DNA of 64,000 bases from Thermosipho melanesiensis BI429 (lineage in GTDB: Bacteria > Thermotogota > Thermotogae > Thermotogales > Fervidobacteriaceae), in contig NC_009616.1 in NCBI RefSeq assembly GCF_000016905.1, forward strand, positions 1,488,001 through 1,552,000, in the 5' to 3' direction. How positions within the stretch are numbered: position 1 is the first letter of the stretch; the number at the start of each line of letters is the position of its first letter. The notes under the pieces were generated by a model. The model was given only the letters and a program-made list of their open reading frames with translations, ran no database searches and had not been told where the DNA came from. Positions 1 through 11,045 of this stretch are shown here, one piece after another. The position numbers and the translations under genes were made by a program.

Positions 1-311
1 CTTGTTTCAGTTTCTTTGAAAAGCAGAAAACCTTGAGCTTTATCATCTTCAAAAACCTTTAGTTCATTTGCTTCTAAATTTTGTACGTCGGGAATATTAA
101 TTTTTAACCTGACATAATCTGGAACGGAGATAGGAACAAGGAATGGATTTTTGTCTATTGTTAGGTAAAAATCAAAGTCAGTGTAAGACGCAGGAGATGG
201 TTTTGTGACTCCTTCTGGATCACTCGGAATTAATTTTGGTAGTGTTGGAATATTTACACAACCAAAAGCAAAGATCAAAATAATAAAGGATAAAAATACA
301 ATCTTTTTCAT
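1..311 (-). CDS. Lipoprotein, N-terminal part (gene runs off the left edge)
   Basis: Reading the minus strand from the ATG at 311 gives an open frame of 103 codons that leaves the window without a stop. It begins with a lysine pair and a hydrophobic stretch ending in a lipobox-like F-A-F-G-C, so a lipid-anchored envelope protein is expected. The ribosome site AGAGGTGAT lies just before the ATG. After the cysteine there is a proline-rich linker and then a segment with beta-like alternation. I do not recognise the family. It lies 15 bases downstream of another exported-protein gene on the same strand, so the two are probably co-transcribed. The C-terminal part and the true length are not visible. 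Confidence 0.7.
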   Translation of the reverse strand, partial: MKKIVFLSFIILIFAFGCVNIPTLPKLIPSDPEGVTKPSPASYTDFDFYLTIDKNPFLVPISVPDYVRLKINIPDVQNLEANELKVFEDDKAQGFLLFKETET

Positions 312-326
312 ATTATCACCTCTTTC

Positions 327-815
327 CTAGAATGTAAGACCTATACCAAGGTTAATTGTATAAATATCAGTGCTTAAAAATTCTAAATTAAATGTAGTAA
401 TAGCTTCAAGTGAAATCGTTATGGGTGCGCCGGTTTTCAATCCTATTTTGCCGTGAAATATGTCTCGAGAGTAAAGTCCAAATTCAAATGTTTCAAGGTC
501 TGCTATTAAAATAGGTGCAACTCCAACATAAATAGCTGAGCTTGAAATTTTTAAATTTAACGATAAGTATGGATCAATCTCTACTAATTTTATATTTGAA
601 AAGTTGGTGTTTTCTAGATCTAGGTCCGTTCCCGACATAGGGTAATACAGGTTCAGTGAAAGAGCAATAATACTTGAATATGAACCTATTTCGGTTCCCA
701 ATACATATCTATTTTTTCCTCCTAATTCCTTTCCAATGTTTGCACCTAAGAACATGGAAAAATAGATGTTCGAAAATATAAGTATAAATAGAATAAGTAG
801 TTTTATTTTTTTCAT
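327..815 (-). CDS. Small exported protein, probable outer-membrane beta-barrel
   Basis: 162 residues. I chose the ATG at 815 because AAGGAGG ends 8 bases before it; a GTG at 824 lies inside that ribosome site. Residues 1-20 form a signal peptide (K-K-I-K followed by a hydrophobic run). The mature part has many short stretches of alternating polar and hydrophobic residues and ends in phenylalanine (L-G-I-G-L-T-F), the usual C-terminal signature of outer-membrane barrels. At about 145 residues the mature part would fit a barrel of roughly eight strands. Family unknown. Together with the downstream lipoprotein gene it suggests a small outer-envelope operon. Barrel nature is inferred from pattern, not homology. 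Confidence 0.65.
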   Translation of the reverse strand: MKKIKLLILFILIFSNIYFSMFLGANIGKELGGKNRYVLGTEIGSYSSIIALSLNLYYPMSGTDLDLENTNFSNIKLVEIDPYLSLNLKISSSAIYVGVAPILIADLETFEFGLYSRDIFHGKIGLKTGAPITISLEAITTFNLEFLSTDIYTINLGIGLTF

Positions 816-967
816 AACTACCACCTCCTTAAATTCTATGATATCATTTTTTTTGAATAATTTTTATATAGGTTTATTGTTTGGATTTATGCCTTATATC
901 TAAATAAAATCAATTAAGTTAATAATGCTTATCTTTTTGTATTTTGGTATGAAATTTCTTGGATTTA

Positions 968-976
968 TGTTAAAAT
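968..976 (+). promoter_or_regulatory. Extended -10 promoter for the rlmN operon
   Basis: TGTTAAAAT (TG, one base, TAAAAT) lies about 30 bases before the rlmN start, with a good ribosome site (TTGGAGGGA) between. No convincing -35 box is seen at 17 bp. The same TGTTAAAAT form occurs upstream of the genes at 10827 and 48940. The AT-rich interval 825-967 must also hold the promoter for the minus-strand barrel gene, but I cannot place it. Confidence 0.5.
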
Positions 977-1006
977 AATAGTAGTAAAACATTTGGAGGG
1001 AATTGC

Positions 1007-2029
1007 ATGAAGAACATTTTGGATCTTAAATATGAAGAGTTGGTAAATGAATTTCAAAGAATTGGATTGGAAAAGTATAGAGTTGATCAAGTATTAAATT
1101 GGATTTATAAAAAGAAGGTATTCGAATTTGAAAAGATGACAAATCTTTCAAAGGAGCATAGAAAATTATTAAGTGAAAAATTTTTTATAGATCTTCCAAA
1201 GTTGTTAGATATGCAAATTTCAAAAATTGATAAAACCACAAAATTTTTATGGGAACTTAGGGATGGAAATACAATTGAATCAGTTGCATTATTTCATTCT
1301 GGAAGAGTTACTGCGTGTATTTCTACGCAAGTTGGTTGTCCTGTAAAATGTGAATTTTGTGCTACAGGCCAGAGTGGTTTTGTGCGAAATTTGACAGTAG
1401 GGGAGATTGTAAGTCAAATTTTGGCGATAGAGTTAAACAGAAAAATAAAAGTTGGAAATGTAGTATATATGGGAATGGGAGAACCTTTGTTAAATTTTGA
1501 AAATGTAATTGATAGTATAAAAATGTTAAACGATAAAAAAATGTTAAATATTGGCATTCGAAGAATTACAGTTTCTACAGTTGGAATTCCAGAAAAAATT
1601 ATTGCACTTGCTGAAAGTGGATTAAATGTAAAACTTGCATTGTCTTTGCATGCGGTTACTGATTATAAAAGAGATCAAATAATTCCCTTGAATAAAAAGT
1701 ACAGTGTAGAAGAATTGATATATTCGTTAAGAAAGTATCAGGAAATCACTGGGAACAGAGTTACAATTGAATATATTCTTATCAGAGAATTTAATGATTA
1801 TCCTGAAGATGCAATTAGATTAGTTGAATTACTTAGGGGATTAAGTGTTTATGTGAATCTTATACCGATAAACCCAGTAAATCCAAAATTTCATAGACCA
1901 AATAGATGGGCGTTAGAAAGATTTAAAGAGATTTTAGAGAAGAACGGAATTGAGTGCGAAATAAGAAAAGAAAAAGGAACTGATATAGATGCAGCTTGTG
2001 GGCAGTTGAGAAGGAGGAAGTTAAGATAA
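1007..2029 (+). CDS. rlmN: Dual-specificity RNA methyltransferase RlmN (23S A2503 / tRNA A37, C2 methylation)
   Basis: 340 residues, normal family length. The radical-SAM cluster motif C-x3-C-x2-C is at C111, C115 and C118 (G-C-P-V-K-C-E-F-C-A-T-G). The cysteine that carries the transient methyl is in the C-terminal D-A-A-C-G-Q-L motif (C331). The family uses two SAM molecules to methylate C2 of A2503 in 23S rRNA and A37 in some tRNAs. The G-M-G-E-P-L-L-N motif (SAM binding) is present. It is the first gene of a plus-strand run; the ribosome site of the next gene lies inside its last codons. The gene order rlmN, PASTA protein, rsgA recalls the Firmicutes rlmN-prpC-prkC-rsgA locus. Confidence 0.96.
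   Translation: MKNILDLKYEELVNEFQRIGLEKYRVDQVLNWIYKKKVFEFEKMTNLSKEHRKLLSEKFFIDLPKLLDMQISKIDKTTKFLWELRDGNTIESVALFHSGRVTACISTQVGCPVKCEFCATGQSGFVRNLTVGEIVSQILAIELNRKIKVGNVVYMGMGEPLLNFENVIDSIKMLNDKKMLNIGIRRITVSTVGIPEKIIALAESGLNVKLALSLHAVTDYKRDQIIPLNKKYSVEELIYSLRKYQEITGNRVTIEYILIREFNDYPEDAIRLVELLRGLSVYVNLIPINPVNPKFHRPNRWALERFKEILEKNGIECEIRKEKGTDIDAACGQLRRRKLR
2011..2017 (+). promoter_or_regulatory. Ribosome binding site that points to an ATA start for the PASTA gene
   Basis: AAGGAGG at 2011-2017 lies inside the last codons of rlmN. Eight bases downstream, in the frame of the next gene, is ATA (2026-2028). The nearest conventional in-frame starts are a TTG at 1996, upstream of this site, and a TTG at 2038, 20 bases downstream, both badly placed. 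The same 7-8 base spacing is used by ordinary ATG genes here, for example those at 815 and 10827. Confidence 0.6.
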
Positions 2030-2499
2030 AAAGTTTTTTGAGGTATTTGTTGGTATTTGCGATAGGAATGTATTTTGGTGGTTTATTTTTTTTAGGTGTT
2101 AATTATTATTTTCAAAGGACAAATTTTGTGAGAATTCCAGAAGATATAAAGAATATTAGAAATGATTTGAAAAAAGTAGGATTGATTCCTGAAACTTTTG
2201 GTAGTGGAAATGTAGTTTCAATTGTACCAAATCCTGGTTCTATTACAAAAAAAGGAAGGACAGTCAATGTAATTATGAGAAATGATAAATTTTCATTACC
2301 TAATCTCTATGGTATTTTTTACTTAGATGGTTTAGAGATTTTGAAAGTGTATAATTTAAATGTGGAAATTGTTAAAATAAAATTTCCAGGTCCAGATGGA
2401 AGAATTTTAGCTTCTTTTCCTAGTTTTGGTACTATGGTTAATGAGGGTGAAAAGGTAAAAATTTTAGTTGATTCTGGTGAATTTGGAGGTATCAAATGA
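2026..2499 (+). CDS. Membrane-anchored PASTA-domain protein without kinase domain
   Basis: About 157 residues if started at the ATA codon; a TTG at 1996 would add ten residues. A short basic N-terminus (K-S-F-L-R-Y) is followed by one transmembrane helix (about residues 7-28), then two PASTA-like repeats. The first covers about residues 35-85 (V-R-I-P-E-D ... V-V-S-I-V-P-N-P-G-S). The second covers about residues 90-155 (F-S-L-P-N-L-Y-G ... V-K-I-L-V-D-S). PASTA repeats bind peptidoglycan fragments in PrkC-type kinases and penicillin-binding proteins. In Firmicutes this position between rlmN and rsgA holds a phosphatase and a PASTA kinase; here no kinase or phosphatase domain remains. The gene overlaps the rsgA start by 4 bases. 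Sensor or wall-binding role is inferred. Confidence 0.8.
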   Translation: MKSFLRYLLVFAIGMYFGGLFFLGVNYYFQRTNFVRIPEDIKNIRNDLKKVGLIPETFGSGNVVSIVPNPGSITKKGRTVNVIMRNDKFSLPNLYGIFYLDGLEILKVYNLNVEIVKIKFPGPDGRILASFPSFGTMVNEGEKVKILVDSGEFGGIK

Positions 2500-3362
2500 G
2501 AAAGAAAGGTTTGGTTATAAAATTCATGTCTAATATGGCATTAGTTGAAGATTTTGAAACTAAAAAGGTTTACATGTGCAAACTTAGAGGGAAATTCAAA
2601 GAGCAAGGAATTAGACCGATAGTGGGTGATTGCGTGGAGTTTAGGCCTATTGTTGGAAAAGAAGGGGTTATTGAAAATATTCTTAACAGAAAAAATGAGT
2701 TAAAACGTCCAAAAATAGCAAATATTGATCAGGTTGTCGTGGTAACTTCTTTAAAAAAACCCAATGTTCCTTTAAAAATTTTGGATAGGTATTTGGTGTT
2801 GGTTGAAAATGCAAAATTGCCTGCTGTTATTGTCTTGAATAAGTGTGATTTGTTGAGCAGAAAAGAAATCGATAATTTTTTGGATATTTATAGTAAGTTG
2901 TATTCTGTTTATGTAGTTAGTGCCAAAAATAAAATTGGAATTGATAAATTGATAGATGTGTTTAAAAACAAGGTTTCCACTATGGCAGGAATGTCTGGTG
3001 TTGGAAAAAGTAGTATTTTAAATGCTATCAATCCAGGTTTATCTTTAAGAGTTGGTGAAATTTCTGAAAAGTTAGACAGGGGAAAGCATACAACCACTGT
3101 AATTGAATTTTTAAAATTTGATTTTGGAGGTTGGGTTGCAGATACCCCAGGGTTTGCTAATTTGGATATTAGTGATATAGAAAGGGAAAGATTAAAAGAA
3201 TATTTTCCGGAGTTTGGTTCATATTTCTGCCTCTATCCAGATTGCAATCACATCAATGAACCGGAATGTGGAGTAAAAAATGCAGTTGAAAAAGGATTGA
3301 TTGCAAAAACAAGGTATGAAAGTTATTTTGATATGTTTCAGGAATTATCGGAGGGGAATTAA
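2496..3362 (+). CDS. rsgA: Ribosome small-subunit-dependent GTPase RsgA
   Basis: 288 residues, circularly permuted GTPase that helps late maturation of the 30S subunit. An N-terminal OB-fold (about 1-70) is followed by a G domain in permuted order: N-K-C-D (G4), then the P-loop G-M-S-G-V-G-K-S-S at 165-173, then D-T-P-G-F (G3). The C-terminal zinc-binding segment has the pattern C-x4-C-x-H-x5-C (C-L-Y-P-D-C-N-H ... C-G-V). GGAGGT lies 6 bases before the ATG. The start overlaps the PASTA gene (ATGA) and the stop abuts ygiQ, so translation is probably coupled. Confidence 0.95.
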   Translation: MRKKGLVIKFMSNMALVEDFETKKVYMCKLRGKFKEQGIRPIVGDCVEFRPIVGKEGVIENILNRKNELKRPKIANIDQVVVVTSLKKPNVPLKILDRYLVLVENAKLPAVIVLNKCDLLSRKEIDNFLDIYSKLYSVYVVSAKNKIGIDKLIDVFKNKVSTMAGMSGVGKSSILNAINPGLSLRVGEISEKLDRGKHTTTVIEFLKFDFGGWVADTPGFANLDISDIERERLKEYFPEFGSYFCLYPDCNHINEPECGVKNAVEKGLIAKTRYESYFDMFQELSEGN

Positions 3363-5026
3363 TGTTTTTACCTACTACAAAATCTGAGATGAAAAAATTA
3401 GGTTGGAAAGAGTTAGATGTAATATTTGTAACAGGTGATGCATATATTGATCACCCTTCAATGGGGATATCTTTACTGGGACATTATTTGGTTTCAAAAG
3501 GGTTTAAAGTTGGTATAATTGGACAGCCCGATGTAAACAGCGATGTTGATATAACGAGGTTAGGGAGACCTCGTTTATTTTTTGGAATAAGTGGGGGAAA
3601 TGTTGATTCATTAGTTGCAAATTATACCGCTTCCTTAAAAAAAAGAAGATATGATGATTATACGCCTTCTAGTTGGGGAAATAAGAGACCTGATAGAGCA
3701 GTGATTGTCTATTCTAATTTAGTTAAGAGATATTTTAAAGGTATACCTATTGTAATTGGTGGAATTGAAGCAAGCTTGAGAAGGTTTGCACATTATGATT
3801 GGTGGGCAGATAAGTTGAGAAAATCAATTTTGTTAGATGCCAAAGCAGATTTGCTGGTGTATGGTATGGGTGAAAAAACGGTTTTGGAGATTGCAAAATG
3901 TATGGAAAAGTACGGAAGTGTTGGAAAGTGTAAAGATATACGTGGTATTGTTTGGTGGACTTCAAAAAAACTAAATGGTGCAGTTGAAATTCCATCGTAT
4001 GAAGAAATTTTAAATGATAAGATAAAGTATAACGAGGCATTTAAAAAGCTCACAATCCTTACAGATCCAAATAAAAACCTAAAAATTATCCAAAAACAGG
4101 ATACAAGGTATGTAGTACAAAATTCTCCTCAGTTTCCATTAGATAGGCGAGAATTTGATAATTTGTATCTATTACCATTTGAAAGAGAAGTACATCCTTT
4201 TTATCTAAAATATGGTAATGTTAAAGCAATAGAAACTGTCCGTTTTTCAATAACTGCCGTTAGAGGTTGTTATGGTATGTGTGCATTTTGTGCTTTAACA
4301 CAGCACCAAACAACACATATTGTCTCTAGAAGTAAAGAATCTATTTTAGAAGAAGTAAAAATTTTGAAAAGAATGAAAAAATTTAAAGGTACGATAACTG
4401 ATGTTGGTGGTCCTACAGCAAATATGTATGGGGTTGATTGTAGTATAAGAAGGTTTATGGGACAGTGTGAGAGGTTTTGTTTGTTTGAAAAGCCATGTAA
4501 AAATGCTTTGGTTGATCATAGTATTTTGTTGGATTTATTGTATAGTATAAAAAAGGAGGTAAAAAATGTTTTTATTTCGTCTGGAATAAGGCATGATTTA
4601 GTACTTGCCGATAAAAATTTTGGCGAAATTTTTATCAAAGAACTTCCAAAATTTACTCCTGGCCAGTTAAAATTGGCGCCGGAACATTCTCATGAAAAGG
4701 TATTAAGACTAATGAGAAAACCAAGCATAGAAAAATTTTTACAATTTAAAAAGATGTATGAGTCAAATGCAAAGAAAAGATATGTAATTGCGTATTTCAT
4801 AGTAGGACATCCTGGAGAATCTTTTAAAGAAAATAATCATTTAAAGAAGTTTATAAGAAAAGAATTAGGATATAAGCCTCAGCAAATACAAATTTTTACA
4901 CCTACTCCTGGAACGTTAAGTACTGCTATTTATTATACAGGGTTTGATCCATTAACTAATGAAAAAGTTTATATAGAAAAAAGGTTAAGTATAAGAAATA
5001 AAATGAAAAAGAATATTATGATATAA
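3362..5026 (+). CDS. YgiQ family radical SAM protein (UPF0313)
   Basis: 554 residues. The N-terminal motif of the family is clear (F-L-P-T-T-K ... V-T-G-D-A-Y-I-D-H-P), followed by a B12-binding-like Rossmann segment. The radical-SAM core carries C303, C307 and C310 in G-C-Y-G-M-C-A-F-C. The length is typical or slightly short, because the basic tail of proteobacterial members is missing. The biochemical role of the family is not established. ATG at 3362 follows GGAGGGGAATTA and overlaps the end of rsgA by one base. A TGATATAAT at 5019-5027, across its stop codon, could act as an internal extended -10 for the next gene, but the leader would be very short. Confidence 0.9.
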   Translation: MFLPTTKSEMKKLGWKELDVIFVTGDAYIDHPSMGISLLGHYLVSKGFKVGIIGQPDVNSDVDITRLGRPRLFFGISGGNVDSLVANYTASLKKRRYDDYTPSSWGNKRPDRAVIVYSNLVKRYFKGIPIVIGGIEASLRRFAHYDWWADKLRKSILLDAKADLLVYGMGEKTVLEIAKCMEKYGSVGKCKDIRGIVWWTSKKLNGAVEIPSYEEILNDKIKYNEAFKKLTILTDPNKNLKIIQKQDTRYVVQNSPQFPLDRREFDNLYLLPFEREVHPFYLKYGNVKAIETVRFSITAVRGCYGMCAFCALTQHQTTHIVSRSKESILEEVKILKRMKKFKGTITDVGGPTANMYGVDCSIRRFMGQCERFCLFEKPCKNALVDHSILLDLLYSIKKEVKNVFISSGIRHDLVLADKNFGEIFIKELPKFTPGQLKLAPEHSHEKVLRLMRKPSIEKFLQFKKMYESNAKKRYVIAYFIVGHPGESFKENNHLKKFIRKELGYKPQQIQIFTPTPGTLSTAIYYTGFDPLTNEKVYIEKRLSIRNKMKKNIMI

Positions 5027-5049
5027 TTTTTGTGGAGGTGGTTTTTAAG

Positions 5050-6342
5050 ATGGAAGATCCTTTAAGTTATTTTTGGTCATTTTTACTTTTAGTGGTTTTG
5101 TTGTATTTATCGTCAGTTTTTTCCGCTTCTGAAACAGCTTTAACTTCTGTAAGTAGGTTGAAACTAAGAGAATCTTTGAAAAAAGGTGAAAAAAAGGAAG
5201 AAGAGAACGAATTACATCTTTTCAACAAGTTGTTAACTGTGATTTTGATAATGAATAATTTGGTTAATATTTTGGCTTCATCTGTTGCAACATTGTTAGT
5301 TGTTGGGTTGTTTAAAAATATTTTTCCAAGTAGTATCTCAGCTCTTATTAGTACTTTAGTTTTGACATTTTTTATTCTTATCTTTGGAGAGATTACCCCA
5401 AAAATTTATGCAAGGCAAAATAATGAAAAAATTTTTAATAGAACAATTAATATTCTTTTGTTTCTTTCGAAAATATTCTCTCCTGTAATAAAGTTGTTGG
5501 TTGGAATATCTAATTTTGTAATAAGATTAATAGGTGGTAAGTTAGTAGAAGAAGCACCATTTATTACCACAGAGGATATAATTATGTATGTTGAAGTGGG
5601 AAGGGAAGAAGGGACGCTCAAACATGAAGAAAGTTTTATGTTAAAAAGAACTCTTGAAATGGAAGAATCCATGGTAAAAGAGATTATGATACCTCGTGTG
5701 GATATTGTAGCAATAGAAGAATCTGAAACGTTAGATGAAATTATGAAAATAATAAAAGAAGAGGAATATTCAAGGATACCTGTATACAGAGAAACCATTG
5801 ATAACATTGTAGGTATTTGTTATGCAAAAGATGTTTTGGTTTTTGTAAGTGAAAGAGGTTCGGAAATATCGAGCAAAGTAAAAGTAAAAGAAATAATGAG
5901 AGAACCTTTATTTGTACCTGAAACAATGAAAGTGTCGGAGCTTTTAAAAATTTTTAAAGAGCAAAAGATACATATGGCTATAGTTGTAGATGAGTATGGT
6001 GGAACTGCAGGATTAGTTACAATGGAAGATATTTTAGAAGAAATTTTTGGAGAGATTATGGATGAATACGATCAGAATGAAAATATAGGTATAAAAAGAC
6101 TTGAAAATGGGGCGTATATAGTTGATGCTACAGTACCAATTAATGATTTAGAGAGAGAATTTGGAATAGAGTTTCCTGAGACTGATTATGAAACGCTTGC
6201 AGGTTATATATTAGAACATCTTCAAAGGATTCCAAAAGTTGGCGAAGAAATCCTTCTTGATGGTTTTTCTTTTAAAATAATTGCAGCTTCTAAGAATAGA
6301 ATTGAAAAAGTTTTAGTAAAGGTGGTGGATAGGGATGGATGA
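5050..6342 (+). CDS. CNNM/CorC (TlyC-like) membrane protein with CBS pair
   Basis: 430 residues from the ATG at 5050, which follows GGAGGTG by 9 bases; an earlier in-frame GTG at 5032 is at the ribosome site itself. Domain order: DUF21/CNNM transmembrane domain (about 1-190, with F-S-A-S-E-T-A-L-T and the acidic-helix motif I-F-G-E-I-T-P-K), two CBS motifs (about 205-325, with V-D-E-Y-G-G-T-A-G in the second), and a CorC-HlyC C-terminal domain (about 340-425). Families of this layout are linked to magnesium or cobalt efflux; the old haemolysin name is misleading. It overlaps the cdd start by 8 bases. Confidence 0.92.
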   Translation: MEDPLSYFWSFLLLVVLLYLSSVFSASETALTSVSRLKLRESLKKGEKKEEENELHLFNKLLTVILIMNNLVNILASSVATLLVVGLFKNIFPSSISALISTLVLTFFILIFGEITPKIYARQNNEKIFNRTINILLFLSKIFSPVIKLLVGISNFVIRLIGGKLVEEAPFITTEDIIMYVEVGREEGTLKHEESFMLKRTLEMEESMVKEIMIPRVDIVAIEESETLDEIMKIIKEEEYSRIPVYRETIDNIVGICYAKDVLVFVSERGSEISSKVKVKEIMREPLFVPETMKVSELLKIFKEQKIHMAIVVDEYGGTAGLVTMEDILEEIFGEIMDEYDQNENIGIKRLENGAYIVDATVPINDLEREFGIEFPETDYETLAGYILEHLQRIPKVGEEILLDGFSFKIIAASKNRIEKVLVKVVDRDG

Positions 6343-6724
6343 AAAATTAATAAATATGGCTATATCAGCAAAAAGTAATGCATATGCACCTTATTCTAAT
6401 TTTAAGGTTGGTGCTGCTTTGCTTACTAAATCTGGAAAAATATACACGGGCTCAAATGTAGAAAATGCTTCTTATGGTTTAACTTGTTGTGCGGAACGTG
6501 TTGCTGTCTTTAAAGCGGTTAGTGAAGGAGAAAAGGAATTTGACACATTAGTTGTGGTTGGTGATACCGAAGAACCTATTTCTCCTTGTGGTGCTTGTAG
6601 ACAGGTAATGGCTGAATTTGGAAATTTTAATGTAATTCTCGTAGGAAAGGATGGAAAAATAAAGAAAACCTCAGTAGAAGAGCTATTGCCATATCATTTT
6701 AAAAAGGAGCATCTAGATAGATGA
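6335..6724 (+). CDS. cdd: Cytidine deaminase
   Basis: 129 residues, the size of the homotetrameric class. The zinc site is visible as T-C-C-A-E-R (cysteine ligand and catalytic glutamate) and P-C-G-A-C-R-Q (two cysteine ligands). The N-terminal A-Y-A-P-Y-S-N-F-K-V-G-A-A-L is typical. It deaminates cytidine and deoxycytidine to uridine forms in pyrimidine salvage. It sits between the CorC-like gene and recN with overlaps on both sides (8 bases and 4 bases), which suggests coupled translation rather than functional linkage. Confidence 0.96.
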   Translation: MDEKLINMAISAKSNAYAPYSNFKVGAALLTKSGKIYTGSNVENASYGLTCCAERVAVFKAVSEGEKEFDTLVVVGDTEEPISPCGACRQVMAEFGNFNVILVGKDGKIKKTSVEELLPYHFKKEHLDR

Positions 6725-8244
6725 AATCGGCACAGGTGTTATCCGTGCATTTGCATGATTATCTTTATTTTAAGGATATAGATATATTTTTTGATTCCAG
6801 ATTGAATGTTATTACCGGCGAGACAGGTGCAGGTAAAAGTTTAATTTTAGATGTGTTTGGGATTTTGTTGGATGTTACAAGTGGTAGGGTTGATAATTAC
6901 AGTGCAGATGTGGTTATGAATATTCTAACGGATTATCCTGAATATAATATATATTCAGGGGAAAATGTTTTTTCGATAACAAAAAGAGCAAACAGAACAG
7001 TTTTTAAGATAAATGGGAAGGTTTATCCTAAACGCATTGTAAGCAATATCCTTTCGGATTATATTACTTTGCATCGGCAAAATTCACAGATGAAAATATT
7101 AGATCCAAATTTTATTCTAAATTTTTTAGATGAGGTATCTCAAAACCAAGAAATTTTAAAAGAGTACAGAAATTGGTTTGAAAAGTATGGGAAAATCCAA
7201 AAACTTTTGAGTGAGTATTCATTAGAAAAGCTTAAAATGGAATTTGAAGTTATAAAGGAAAAAATTGAGGAGATTGAAAGAATAAATCCTTCTATAGAGG
7301 AAGAAGAGGATTTAAATAGAAAATATAAAGTAGCGCTTAAGTTTCAAGAAACAGTTGAAAAATACGGGAATATAATAAACTATAGTGAAGAAGTTACAGA
7401 AAGATTGTGGGAGATAAAAAATTTAGTTGACGAAAAATACGAAGATTCTGTAAATACAGCGATAGATATTGTGGAAACTTTAAAGTTAGATCTACAGAAG
7501 GAACTAGATGAAATAGAGGGGTATGATGCAAAAGAAATAGAAGAGAGAATTTGGGATTATAATCTTTTAAAAAGGAAATATGGGCCTACGATAGAAGATG
7601 TTTTAGAAAATTATAAACTTTTAAAAAAACAAGAAAAAGAAATAACTGAAAGAATAGAATTGTTGGAAAGTTCATCTGAAAGAAGAAAAAAAGTTTTGGA
7701 CAAAATGAAGCAATATGCGAAAAATTTATCCGAAAGAAGAAAAAAAGCTGCGGAAAAAGTTTTAAATGAATTTTACAAACATTCCAAGGATTTAAATTTA
7801 TCTTTCGAGTTGGAATTTGAGTTTTCAAAAGTAGAATTTAATAACTTTGGTTATGACAAGGTAGAGTTGCTAGGAAGTGCAGTAAAAGGTGAAAAATTAA
7901 AACCAGTTAGAAATGTAGCTTCAGGAGGGGAATTATCAAGATTGATGCTTGCTTTAGAACTTTCAATAGTATCGGATGGGGTTTTAATATTTGATGAGGT
8001 AGATGCTGGTATAAGTGGAATTACGGGTAACAAACTTGCCGATAAATTGAAAGAAGTTTCTAAGAATTATCAAGTGATAGTTGTAACTCATTTACCACAG
8101 ATTGCAATTAAGGCAGATAAACATTTTATGGTTAATAAAGAAAAAGATTTTGGAGAAGTGTTAGAACTAGACGAAAGAAGAAGAACTGAGGAAGTAAAAA
8201 GGATGTTGGGAGATGAAACTGTTTTAAAGTTTATTAAGGAGTGA
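6721..8244 (+). CDS. recN: DNA repair protein RecN
   Basis: 507 residues, a little shorter than the usual 550. SMC-like layout: Walker A G-E-T-G-A-G-K-S at 33-40, coiled-coil arms (about 160-360, very rich in Lys and Glu, with E-R-R-K-K repeated), then the ABC signature S-G-G-E-L-S-R and Walker B L-I-F-D-E-V-D-A-G near 422-430. RecN acts early in double-strand break repair and holds DNA ends. The shorter length falls in the coiled coil. Start overlaps cdd (ATGA); AAGGAG is about 11 bases upstream. A lipoprotein gene follows 4 bases later. Confidence 0.95.
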   Translation: MKSAQVLSVHLHDYLYFKDIDIFFDSRLNVITGETGAGKSLILDVFGILLDVTSGRVDNYSADVVMNILTDYPEYNIYSGENVFSITKRANRTVFKINGKVYPKRIVSNILSDYITLHRQNSQMKILDPNFILNFLDEVSQNQEILKEYRNWFEKYGKIQKLLSEYSLEKLKMEFEVIKEKIEEIERINPSIEEEEDLNRKYKVALKFQETVEKYGNIINYSEEVTERLWEIKNLVDEKYEDSVNTAIDIVETLKLDLQKELDEIEGYDAKEIEERIWDYNLLKRKYGPTIEDVLENYKLLKKQEKEITERIELLESSSERRKKVLDKMKQYAKNLSERRKKAAEKVLNEFYKHSKDLNLSFELEFEFSKVEFNNFGYDKVELLGSAVKGEKLKPVRNVASGGELSRLMLALELSIVSDGVLIFDEVDAGISGITGNKLADKLKEVSKNYQVIVVTHLPQIAIKADKHFMVNKEKDFGEVLELDERRRTEEVKRMLGDETVLKFIKE

Positions 8245-8248
8245 TTTT

Positions 8249-10787
<2,539 letters not shown>

Positions 10788-10826
10788 AATTTAGAGAAAC
10801 TAATTAAAATTTAAGGAGGTATTTAT

Positions 10827-11045
10827 ATGATAAACTTTTTAGCATTTTTAGGAGTAATTTTTCTCGTAATCTTGGGTATTGTGTTTTTTCCGTTTTTATC
10901 GCCAATGTTGTCCATAGTTTTAGGTATTTTGCTAGTAGTTTTGATTTTTATTGGATTAGTAACTATAGTATTACCAGTTGTATTAGTATTGATTGCAATA
11001 GCACTTATAGTAAAAGGTGTTAAATATTTATCTGGAAAAAGGTGA
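10827..11045 (+). CDS. Small hydrophobic membrane protein
   Basis: 72 residues, almost entirely hydrophobic, with two or three predicted membrane helices (about 3-22, 26-45 and 47-64) and a basic tail (K-G-V-K-Y-L-S-G-K-R) that should be cytoplasmic. AAGGAGG lies 7 bases before the ATG and a strong own promoter precedes it, so it is a genuine monocistronic gene. No family recognised. Its stop codon is the first part of an 18-bp palindrome shared with the end of rnr. Confidence 0.75.
   Translation: MINFLAFLGVIFLVILGIVFFPFLSPMLSIVLGILLVVLIFIGLVTIVLPVVLVLIAIALIVKGVKYLSGKR

Noticed and set aside
5019-5027. TGATATAAT as a promoter for the CorC-like gene
   Set aside because: It overlaps the ygiQ stop, has no -35, and would start transcription at the ribosome site itself; read-through from upstream is simpler.
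5406-5807. 133-codon minus-strand frame inside the CorC-like gene
   Set aside because: Shadow of a strongly supported gene; no start signals.
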